This document shows, one piece after another, positions 1 to 5,850 of a DNA stretch of 11,003 nucleotides. Source of the DNA: Kiloniellaceae bacterium (GTDB lineage Bacteria > Pseudomonadota > Alphaproteobacteria > Kiloniellales > Kiloniellaceae). The translations under genes and the position numbers were made by a program. The notes under the pieces were generated by a model. The model was not told the DNA's origin. It saw only the letters and a list, made by a program, of their open reading frames with translations, and made no database searches. Within the stretch, counting starts at the first letter, position 1; every line of letters begins with the position of its first letter. The stretch covers positions 1 to 11,003 of the forward strand of contig JAJFGK010000076.1 in assembly GCA_021776195.1 (NCBI GenBank). Reading direction: 5' to 3'.

Positions 1-68
1 TTGCCAAGGCAATGGGGTTCAATCAAAGCCCACTGGCGCTCGCTGATGACCAAACGTGACTCTGTCAT
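1..68 (-). CDS. IS5-type transposase, N-terminal fragment (partial at window edge)
   Basis: Reading the minus strand from an ATG at 68 gives MTESRLVISERQWALIEPHC, then LGK off the window edge. The 'xxQWALIEPxxxGK' opening is characteristic of IS5-family (DUF4096-type N-terminus) transposases, which recognise the ends of their own element. A strong Shine-Dalgarno sequence, GGGAGG (complement of 74-79), sits 5 nt before the ATG and fixes the start. Only 22 codons are visible, so the DDE catalytic domain and the intactness of the gene cannot be judged. The assignment rests on this N-terminal motif and on the boundary features at 122-141. Confidence 0.75.
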   Translation of the reverse strand, partial: MTESRLVISERQWALIEPHCLG

Positions 69-137
69 TCAATCCTCCCGCAAAAGGAGCTTGAATCACA
101 AACAAACCGTTTTGGGAATCCTGATTATCAACAAGCC
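1..137 (-). mobile_element. Right part of an IS5-family insertion sequence (partial)
   Basis: This stretch holds the transposase start and a 69-nt leader. It is clearly less GC-rich than the DNA to its right. The likely outer end is at 137. Read on the minus strand it begins GGCTTGTTGATAATC, a candidate terminal inverted repeat. It directly abuts CTAG at 138-141, which matches the YTAR target that IS5-subgroup elements duplicate. The other end and the second target copy lie outside the window, so the exact boundary is inferred. Confidence 0.6.
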
Positions 138-617
138 CTAGTCGGATCTGTCTTTGGCCCGGTCTTGCCGGTCGAAGATCCGCCGCAAGCCGGCGGCAAC
201 GGCGACACGATCCTCGTCGCTCAGGGCGGGCTCGACCGTCAGGCCCGAACCCAAGCCGCTTCCCAGATCCACCCGTTGCGAGATGGAGGCCGTTGCGCCG
301 TTCAGCCGGACGGCCGTAGGCCGGCTTCCGGCGCGCTGTCGTGCCTCGCCGGCAAAGCCCAAGACATTGGTTTCAAGCAGCGCCCGACCTGACTGGTATC
401 CGATCGCGGCGGACCGGCCGGGGGCCAATACCAGTCGGTCACCGATAGTAACGCCGCGCCCGGCAAAACCGGGCGGCCCGACCACCCGACCGCCCAACAC
501 GCGCAGGGCGCCTGGCGATTTCAAGCCGAGGATCGATTCCGGCGCCGCCACCGCCGGCGGGGCCCAAGGCCAAGCCAGCAGGAATGACATTACCAAGCAG
601 GACGGCAGCAATCGCAT
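138..617 (-). CDS. Small secreted protein of unknown function
   Basis: I do not recognise this 159-residue protein. The start chosen at 617 gives a textbook signal peptide: MRLLPSC, a hydrophobic core of about 12 residues, then an APPAVAA cleavage region near residue 25. A 'GGA' lies 7 nt upstream of this ATG. In-frame ATGs at 629 and 674 are possible but would put polar residues before the core, and no good ribosome site precedes 674. The mature part is rich in Gly, Ala, Val and Arg and looks beta-rich, for example 'LGGRVVGPPGFAGRG' and 'GDRLVLAPGRSAAIGY', ending in a charged segment. It probably acts in the periplasm or outside the cell. It is divergent from the membrane-protein gene at 752. 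Its TAG stop lies inside the CTAG where the IS ends, so the gene seems whole. Confidence 0.6.
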   Translation of the reverse strand: MRLLPSCLVMSFLLAWPWAPPAVAAPESILGLKSPGALRVLGGRVVGPPGFAGRGVTIGDRLVLAPGRSAAIGYQSGRALLETNVLGFAGEARQRAGSRPTAVRLNGATASISQRVDLGSGLGSGLTVEPALSDEDRVAVAAGLRRIFDRQDRAKDRSD

Positions 618-667
618 CGAATGATCCATTGATCGAAACAGGACATCCAGGGTTAGATATGGGGTTG

Positions 668-690
668 GCGGCATTAGTGGTCAATGCCGC
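668..690. promoter_or_regulatory. Perfect 8-bp inverted repeat in divergent intergenic region; candidate operator
   Basis: GCGGCATT at 668-675 and AATGCCGC at 683-690 are exact reverse complements separated by 7 nt (centre to centre 15 nt). They lie in the 134-nt gap between the divergent starts at 617 and 752, which is where a dimeric repressor or activator would control both genes. The geometry fits a helix-turn-helix dimer site. No regulator gene is adjacent, so this is a candidate only. Confidence 0.4.
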
Positions 691-751
691 GGGCCAGCGA
701 TCGCCCGGGGGCCGACCGCGCCTGGAGGCTAGTTCCAAGGAATATTCGCTC

Positions 752-1837
752 ATGAAATCCATTCTACGGCTTGCGGCACTCCTCCTCATCGCGCTGTTCC
801 TGGATGGTCGGCCGAGCCGGGCAGCCGACCCCGAGGCCACCTTGGAACCCCCGATTCAGCTCTTCATGGAGGATGGACAGTTCATCAGTCACGCGGTGCG
901 GGTCTTCGTCAAACATCCGATACCCGAGACCAGCAGGCCGGCGCTCACCCTGATCGGAACCAGAGGTCCATTCGCCAAGAAGGTCAGCGTCTACCCCTCG
1001 GGGAAAGACGGGCACAAGACCACGCTTATCGGCCATGCCGTCAATCAATCCTGGATTCACGAAATCGACGGCCAGAAGGTCGCAACGACAGGAACCATCC
1101 TGCTCTACGACATCAGCGCATACGATATGGCTTGGTTCAAACCGGTCGCCCGTGTCGTTCCCATGGTGAGCTGGACCGAGTTGGACGACGACGGCAAGCC
1201 CCGCTCCCTTGACGCTCTGACCCTGAAGCCGATCAACGTCGCCAATGTCTTCCAGGTCTATATCTGGACCATGATCCTGGTGCTGATCACGCTCATTTCA
1301 ATCGTGGCGCTATGCCAACAGGTCAAGGGGAACGCGATCTATCTGTTGTGCGAAAAGAACGGCAAACTCTCGTTATCCAGAAGCCAGATCGCGGCCTGGA
1401 CCTTGGCCATCGGTTCCATGGTCTTCGCCTCCGGCATGAGGAAGCTCGAGGTTCCCGAGATCCCGGAGACACTCTTGTTCCTAATGGGGATATCGCTGCT
1501 CACCGGTGGCGTCTCCCATGTCAGGGGTCAAAAACCCGCCCCGGAGGACGGCGCCACCCTTCCGGAGGTCGCCGCGCCACTGCCAACCCGACCCAGGCTG
1601 TACCACCTGATCACCGATATCGGGCCAGGCGGTGCGTTGGAGCTGTCGATCGCCCGCTCCCAAATGGTCCTGTGGACCGTCCTGATCCTCGTGCTCTTCG
1701 TGGTCAAGAGCTTCCTCGACGGCGTTCTCTGGGAGGTCCCGACGGAGATGGTGATCCTCATGGGTATGAGCCAGGCTGGTTATCTCGCGCCCAAACTCAT
1801 GGAGCCGACGAAATCCAAGCCGGAGGCGGACAGCTAG
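752..1837 (+). CDS. Exported membrane protein with duplicated 'RSQ-WT-LMGxS' module
   Basis: The function is unknown. The frame is open from 584, but the ATG at 752 gives a clear signal peptide (MKSILRLAALLLIALFLDG, cleavage near SRA-A at 24/25) with AAGG upstream, for a 361-residue protein. Residues 25-165 form a probable extracytoplasmic domain with no motif I know. A membrane helix spans about 167-189. A module then occurs twice: SRSQIAAWT at 209-217 to LMGIS at 244-248, and ARSQMVLWT at 301-309 to LMGMS at 336-340. In both copies the SQ-to-LMG distance is 33 residues and the segment between is hydrophobic. I recall similar 'S-x-Q-x3-WT ... LMGIS' stretches from many uncharacterised bacterial membrane proteins, usually as one copy. 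The tail is short and charged. The M24 gene follows after 13 nt, which suggests co-transcription. Confidence 0.75.
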   Translation: MKSILRLAALLLIALFLDGRPSRAADPEATLEPPIQLFMEDGQFISHAVRVFVKHPIPETSRPALTLIGTRGPFAKKVSVYPSGKDGHKTTLIGHAVNQSWIHEIDGQKVATTGTILLYDISAYDMAWFKPVARVVPMVSWTELDDDGKPRSLDALTLKPINVANVFQVYIWTMILVLITLISIVALCQQVKGNAIYLLCEKNGKLSLSRSQIAAWTLAIGSMVFASGMRKLEVPEIPETLLFLMGISLLTGGVSHVRGQKPAPEDGATLPEVAAPLPTRPRLYHLITDIGPGGALELSIARSQMVLWTVLILVLFVVKSFLDGVLWEVPTEMVILMGMSQAGYLAPKLMEPTKSKPEADS

Positions 1838-1850
1838 TGGACAGCGCGAG

Positions 1851-3026
1851 ATGACCCACGACCAGGAGGTCAGAGCCTACCGCCTGGCGCGAACCCGCGC
1901 CGAGTTGGACCGGCAGGACATCGGCGCGGCGCTGCTTTTCGACCCGATCAACATCCGCTACGCGACCGGCAGCCGCAACATGCAGGTCTGGACCATGCAC
2001 GCGCCCTGCCGCTACGCCTTTGTGCCGGCCAGCGGCCCGGTCGTGCTGTTCGAGGTCGGCGCCGCCCGTCACCTGGCCGCCGGGCTGGAGACCATCGACG
2101 AGGTTCGGCCGGCCATGGCCTGGGATCACTTCGGCTCGGGCGATCGCGCCGCCGAGCACGCCGGTCTCCTCGCCGCGGAAGTCGCCGAACTGCTGCATGA
2201 GACCTGTGGCGCCGAGGCGCGGCTGGCGCTGGACCGGGCCGACCTCCTGCCGCTGCGCGCGCTGGAACAAAGGGGCGTCCAACTGGTCGATGCCAAGCCG
2301 GTCCTGGATCTCGCCCGTGCGATCAAGTCGCCTAAGGAGATCGGACTGATTCGTCAGGCCCTGACGTCCTGCGACGCCGCCGTCGAAAGCCTGCGCCAGG
2401 CGGTGCGGCCAGGCGTTCGGGAGTGCGATCTCCTGGCCTTGCTGAACCAGGAGAACATCGCGCGCGGCGGCGAGTACCAAGAAACCCGCCTGATGACCTC
2501 GGGACCACGCACCAATCCCTGGTTCCAGGAGACCTCGGACCGAGTGCTGGCGAGCGGCGACCTGCTCGCTTTCGATACCGATCTTATCGGCCGGCAGGGG
2601 ATCTTCACCGACCTGTCGCGGACCTGGTTGGTCGGCGACGGCAAACCCAACGACGGGCAGCGCCGGCTCTATGAAGCGGCTTTTCGGCAACTGCAGCACA
2701 ACATCGAATTGCTGCGCCCGGGCCTCGGCTTTCGCGAGATGACCGAGAAAGCCTGGCCCCTGCCCGAGGCATTCGTCGAACACCGTTATGCCGATATCGC
2801 CCATGGCGTGGGCCTGGGGGTCGAGTGGCCGATGATCTACCCAATCCAAGATGCCGCCAAGTTCCAGTTCGACGGACAGTTCGAAGCCGGCATGGCGGTT
2901 TGCTGCGAGAGTTACATCGGGGCCGTCGGCGGGGGGGAGGGGGTTAAGCTGGAGCAGCCCCTGCTGATCACCGAGACCGGGGTCGAGGCGCTCAGCGCAA
3001 CGCCTTTCGAGACCGCTTTTCTATGA
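1851..3026 (+). CDS. DddP-like M24-family metalloenzyme (catalytic Asp replaced)
   Basis: This 391-residue protein has a creatinase-like N-terminal domain (about 8-150) and a pita-bread M24 domain (about 155-375). It closely resembles the DMSP lyase DddP in 'LLFDPINIRYATGSRNMQ' (28-45), 'SGPRTNPWFQE' (217-227), 'FDTDLIG' and 'HGVGL'. The six metal ligands known from Ruegeria DddP (Asp295, Asp297, Asp307, His371, Glu406, Glu421) align with D242, D244, D254, H318, E353 and E368 with identical spacings. Asp377, proposed as catalytic base in DddP, falls on V324 (GTC). A di-metal hydrolase or prolidase-like role, or another small-molecule lyase, is therefore as likely as DMSP cleavage. There is no signal peptide, so it is cytoplasmic. 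The protein is shorter at the N-terminus than DddP. The gene lies 13 nt after the membrane-protein gene and converges on the gene ending at 3079. The family is sure; the substrate is not. Confidence 0.85.
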   Translation: MTHDQEVRAYRLARTRAELDRQDIGAALLFDPINIRYATGSRNMQVWTMHAPCRYAFVPASGPVVLFEVGAARHLAAGLETIDEVRPAMAWDHFGSGDRAAEHAGLLAAEVAELLHETCGAEARLALDRADLLPLRALEQRGVQLVDAKPVLDLARAIKSPKEIGLIRQALTSCDAAVESLRQAVRPGVRECDLLALLNQENIARGGEYQETRLMTSGPRTNPWFQETSDRVLASGDLLAFDTDLIGRQGIFTDLSRTWLVGDGKPNDGQRRLYEAAFRQLQHNIELLRPGLGFREMTEKAWPLPEAFVEHRYADIAHGVGLGVEWPMIYPIQDAAKFQFDGQFEAGMAVCCESYIGAVGGGEGVKLEQPLLITETGVEALSATPFETAFL

Positions 3027-3078
3027 TGCGCGAAGACCCTGCCGGGGCTTGAAGGTCGAGACCGGCCAGCGGTGGAAC

Positions 3079-4122
3079 TCAGACCATGTCCTCATAGCGG
3101 ATCGAGTCGATCGATTTCAGGCCCTGGCGCATATCGGTCATAATAAAATCCGCGCGTTTGGAGAGAGACCAGGAGTCCTGATCGGGGAAGGCTTCGACCC
3201 AGGCGTTCATCTTCACGGTCAGGGCACAAAGCGCGCCGCCGATTTTGGTCTGGTAGTCCTTGATGGCCTGTTCCATCTGACGAAAGCTTTCGTCGGAGAT
3301 ATCATTCCACATGTCCTGGTTGCGCGCCTTGAAGACCTCCAGCACGCCGTCCACTTCCGCCGAGATGTCCTGCAGTTTACTGGACACCGCCTCGCACTCC
3401 TGGCGCAGAGTGGAGTCGCTCATCAAGTAGGAGCTGGCTTGAATGGCCGACAGGCTCGCGAGGAAGTCGTCGAGCCGGACTTTGTTGTAGTCGTGACACT
3501 GCTGATAGAAGGCCAGTGACAGGTAGACATCGCCATAGTCCCTCAGAAACTGAGGAATCGCCTCCACTTCCACCTGGAGCGATTTGGCGAGTTGGCGCAG
3601 ATTTGACCAGGCACTGTGAACCGGCGGGTCGAGCAGAATCTGTCGCCAATCGACAAACTGCCCGGCGACATCCATCGCCCCTTCATAAATTTTCGAGATC
3701 AGGGGCTTCAGAAAGACCATCATGTAGCCGTTCAGCTCCTGCGCGCGCTGCGGAGAGAGCCGCAAACTCCGTTCCTCATCGACGTCGATTCCCAGATCGC
3801 GCAACTGGATCCGTAAAGAAAAGATATCGTAACTCGATAGATTGCTGAGCTTCTTGACGATGGTCAGGTCGGATTCATTAGTGCCGTCGAACTGGAATAC
3901 CTTGCTCAGTTGGTTGGTGTTGACCTGGCCGCTGCCCATCGTCGCGTCGAAGAACAGTTCGACCATCCCCTCCAACCGCGAGTTCTTGATGAGCCGGGCT
4001 TTTTTCAGCCCCTCGGTCTTGAGCGGCATCATCGACAGACTCAGCATGTGCAGAGAATCGTTTTCCGCGGCGGCGTCCCTGGACCCGCGGTCAACCCCGA
4101 CGCTCGATTTCAATGCCGACAC
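3079..4122 (-). CDS. Unrecognised soluble protein, paralogue 1 of a tandem pair
   Basis: I do not recognise the family. From a GTG at 4122 the protein has 347 residues. The frame stays open upstream to 4341, but that extension has no counterpart in the neighbour. The GTG has GGAAGGA 7 nt before it. Alignment with the paralogue begins about 18 residues in, at 'ENDSLHMLSL'. From there it matches the gene ending at 4487 without gaps, at roughly two-thirds identity by eye. Strongly kept blocks are 'KNSRLEGMVELF', 'SYMMVFLKPL'-like (GYMMVFLKPL here), 'FLRDYGDVYLSLAFYQ', 'KIGGALCAL' and 'FPDQDSWSLSKRADFIM'. The protein has no signal peptide or membrane helix, is rich in amphipathic helix and is probably cytoplasmic. 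No catalytic signature is obvious. GC is lower than in the flanking genes, hinting at transfer or a different lineage history. Confidence 0.75.
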   Translation of the reverse strand: MSALKSSVGVDRGSRDAAAENDSLHMLSLSMMPLKTEGLKKARLIKNSRLEGMVELFFDATMGSGQVNTNQLSKVFQFDGTNESDLTIVKKLSNLSSYDIFSLRIQLRDLGIDVDEERSLRLSPQRAQELNGYMMVFLKPLISKIYEGAMDVAGQFVDWRQILLDPPVHSAWSNLRQLAKSLQVEVEAIPQFLRDYGDVYLSLAFYQQCHDYNKVRLDDFLASLSAIQASSYLMSDSTLRQECEAVSSKLQDISAEVDGVLEVFKARNQDMWNDISDESFRQMEQAIKDYQTKIGGALCALTVKMNAWVEAFPDQDSWSLSKRADFIMTDMRQGLKSIDSIRYEDMV

Positions 4123-4129
4123 TTCCTGA

Positions 4130-4136
4130 TCCTTCC
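4130..4136 (-). promoter_or_regulatory. Ribosome binding site supporting a GTG start at 4122
   Basis: GGAAGGA on the minus strand, 7 nt before GTG at 4122. No ATG lies between the far-upstream one at 4341 and the ATG inside the conserved 'ENDSLHM' block. This site and the alignment to the paralogue make GTG the best start. Confidence 0.5.
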
Positions 4137-4304
4137 GCCCTACGCAACGATGCCTCGGTTTCCTCGCGCAGGCTGGCTCTTGCCCGATTTCCAGAGAAGA
4201 GGGCCGGGCGGCGCTCCTAGCTCGAGGCTCGAAATCGAGTGCATCTTGTAGAATGCGCTCGCCCGCACCCGGTTCCGGACGGGATACAGTGTCGTCCAAA
4301 TTTA

Positions 4305-4325
4305 TTGATGCAATATTAAGTTTAT
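4305..4325 (-). repeat. 21-bp direct repeat, copy 1, upstream of paralogue 1
   Basis: The element, read in gene sense as ATAAACTTAATATTGCATCA plus one A, is identical to the copy at 5653-5673. It ends 182 nt before the GTG at 4122. Similarity continues more weakly for about 18 nt on the gene-proximal side (AA at fixed places, then GA-ACT). It lies in AT-rich DNA, as a promoter or regulator site would. Its role is inferred. Confidence 0.7.
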
Positions 4326-4486
4326 GGTCGCCCAGACACACTACCGTTATACGATTAGTCCGGTTTAATGGACCACGTAAAAACGGCCTGATTTGCGACC
4401 CGGCCCGGGACGCGGGCCTGGTTGACTCGTTTAGAGTAGAGGATCAGGAGAAGACGGGATGGCCCGGCGTCACGCCTTGCGATCGT

Positions 4487-5479
4487 TCACGCCGCATCGT
4501 CATAGCGAATGGGCTCGATTTTTTGCAGTCCCTGGCGCATATCCGACATGATGAATTCGGCGCGCTTGGAAAGCGACCAGGCGTCTTGATCGGGGAAGGC
4601 CTTTTGCCAGGCCTTCATCTTGATCGAGAGGGCACAGAGCGCGCCGCCGATCTTGACTTGATAGTCCTTGATGGTTCTTTCCATTTCCCGGAAGCGATTG
4701 TCGGATATGTTTTCCCACATGTCCTCGGTACGCGTCTTGAAGATATCCAGGACGCCATCGACATCGGAGCAGATGAGCTGAAATTTGGCGGAAATTGCGG
4801 CGCATTCCTGGCGTAGGGTCGGATCGGACATGAGATAGGGCGTTGCCTGGATTGCCGTCAGGCTCTTGAAGAACTCGTTGAGCCGCATCTTGTTGTGCTC
4901 GTGGCAGTGCTGGTAGAAGGCCAGCGACAGGTAAACGTCGCCGTAGTCACGGAGAAACTCCGGTATGGCCTGGATCTCGACACCCAGAGCCTTGGCCAGA
5001 TTCCGCAGGTTCTCCCACGCATTCGCAACGGGCGGTTCGGCCAACACCTGGTTCCAATCGATAAACTCGTCGGCGATGTTCATAGAACCCCGGTAGATCG
5101 TCGCCATCAGAGGCTTCAGAAAAACCATCATGTAGCTGTTCAACTCTTTCGCCCGCTGCTCGGAGAGCCGCAGGTGGCGGTCCTGGTCAACGTCGATTCC
5201 CAGTTGACGGAGTTGAATGCGCAGTGAATAGATATCGTAGCTCGGCAGCGCGCTCAGTTTCTTGATGATTGTCAGGTCGTTCTCATTGTGTTCGTCGAAA
5301 CTAAAAACCTTGTTCAACTGGCTGGTCGGGATCTGACCGCTCCCCATGCTGGTATCGTTGAACAGTTCGACCATCCCCTCCAAACGGGAGTTCTTGACCA
5401 ACCGGGCTTTCAAGAGCCCCTTGGTCTTGAGGGGCATCATTTCGAGACTGAGCATAAAGAGAGAGTCGTTCGCTTCCAT
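4487..5479 (-). CDS. Unrecognised soluble protein, paralogue 2 of a tandem pair
   Basis: This 330-residue protein starts at ATG 5479 (MEANDSLFML), with GGAA 8 nt upstream. It aligns end to end with the neighbour at 3079-4122 without gaps. Conserved blocks are 'KNSRLEGMVELF' (29-40), 'FSFDEHNENDLTIIKKLS' (59-76), 'SYDIYSLRIQLRQLGIDVD' (80-98), 'SYMMVFLKPL' (115-124), 'FLRDYGDVYLSLAFYQ' (175-190), 'KIGGALCAL' (276-284) and 'FPDQDAWSLSKRAEFIM' (295-311). C192, H193 and C282 are shared by both copies. The HCHEH cluster (191-195) is only partly kept in the other copy (QCHDY). There is no signal peptide or membrane span; it is mostly helical and probably cytoplasmic. I know no function and do not assign one. 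Each copy has its own similar upstream region, so the two were probably duplicated together with their promoter. Confidence 0.85.
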   Translation of the reverse strand: MEANDSLFMLSLEMMPLKTKGLLKARLVKNSRLEGMVELFNDTSMGSGQIPTSQLNKVFSFDEHNENDLTIIKKLSALPSYDIYSLRIQLRQLGIDVDQDRHLRLSEQRAKELNSYMMVFLKPLMATIYRGSMNIADEFIDWNQVLAEPPVANAWENLRNLAKALGVEIQAIPEFLRDYGDVYLSLAFYQHCHEHNKMRLNEFFKSLTAIQATPYLMSDPTLRQECAAISAKFQLICSDVDGVLDIFKTRTEDMWENISDNRFREMERTIKDYQVKIGGALCALSIKMKAWQKAFPDQDAWSLSKRAEFIMSDMRQGLQKIEPIRYDDAA

Positions 5480-5652
5480 GGCATGAATTCCGTAGCTGCT
5501 CTGCTGTGAATCCCTCGGTTTGTTGCGGCATCGCGGAACGAGGGAACCGGCTCGAGTCGCGACGTTCTGCAGTTTAGTGTCGATTTGATAGTTCTTCTGA
5601 GAGTCCTCGTCGGATCAGATTAGTTATGCCCACCGAGTATCACTAATCTTAG

Positions 5653-5673
5653 TTGATGCAATATTAAGTTTAT
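5653..5673 (-). repeat. 21-bp direct repeat, copy 2, upstream of paralogue 2
   Basis: Identical to 4305-4325. It ends 173 nt before the ATG at 5479, nearly the same distance as copy 1 from its gene. It may be a shared promoter or regulator site, or a remnant of the duplication that made the pair. Confidence 0.7.
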
Positions 5674-5793
5674 AAAACAAACTCGAGTTCTCGTTCATTA
5701 ATTGTTTACGGTAGCAATACTTACGCATAGGTAGCGAGTTGGCCGAATTACTCCCGCTACCAAAACCTGCACCGGCAACAAGGCCTTGGTCGG

Positions 5794-5827
5794 GGGCCAA
5801 CCTGCAAAGCCCATTGCTTTGCGGCCC
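5794..5827 (+). promoter_or_regulatory. Strong hairpin in the leader of the epimerase gene
   Basis: GCAAAGC (5804-5810) pairs with GCTTTGC (5816-5822) across a CCATT loop. GGGCC (5794-5798) pairs with GGCCC (5823-5827) outside it, leaving a 5-nt bulge on one side: 12 pairs in all. The structure ends 23 nt before the ATG at 5851, just before GGAG at 5831. No U-tract follows, so it is not a classical terminator. It could affect translation or mRNA stability. Confidence 0.4.
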
Positions 5828-5850
5828 TTTGGAGACTATCACCCCGCGGC

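Larger units (their letters stand above)
4123..4486. other. Intergenic region between the paralogues (promoter region of paralogue 1)
   Basis: These 364 bases hold no convincing gene. Going upstream from the GTG, they contain the ribosome site, the nonamer CCTCGGTTT (4153-4161, plus-strand sense) shared with the other paralogue, and a small CTCGA-AA-TCGAG inverted repeat (4228-4239). Next come the 21-bp repeated element (4305-4325) in an AT-rich patch, and then the downstream end of paralogue 2. That end has a GGCCCG-N5-CGGGCC stem (4402-4418), which lacks an adjacent T-run and so is a poor terminator candidate. Confidence 0.6.
5480..5850. other. Divergent intergenic region between paralogue 2 and the epimerase
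   Basis: These 371 bases hold no supported gene. On the paralogue side are an inverted repeat TCCCTCG/CGAGGGA (5511-5517 and 5539-5545) overlapping the shared nonamer CCTCGGTTT (5513-5521), and the 21-bp element (5653-5673). The segment from about 5630 to 5730 is strikingly AT-rich and is the likely site of promoters for both directions. I could not pick a convincing -35/-10 pair for the epimerase. On the epimerase side lies the leader hairpin at 5794-5827. Confidence 0.6.

Noticed and set aside
1..141. Plus-strand frame open for 46 codons from the window edge to TAG at 139-141
   Set aside because: The opposite strand has a recognisable transposase N-terminus with a strong ribosome site, so this frame is its shadow.
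1851..3026. Naming the M24 gene dddP (DMSP lyase)
   Set aside because: The residue aligned to the catalytic Asp377 is Val, and no other DMSP-degradation gene is in the window, so the symbol would overstate the evidence.
3041..3066. GCCGG/CCGGC pairing between the convergent M24 and paralogue 1 genes as a bidirectional terminator
   Set aside because: Only five pairs, a long loop and no T-run on either strand.
4123..4341. N-terminal extension of paralogue 1 up to an ATG at 4341
   Set aside because: It is absent from paralogue 2, has atypical composition, and runs through the conserved 21-bp element; the GTG at 4122 has a proper ribosome site.
4305..5673. Peptide 'KLNIAS' encoded in both copies of the 21-bp element, as a conserved leader peptide
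   Set aside because: It follows automatically from identical DNA read in one frame. The surrounding frames lack ribosome sites and do not match further.
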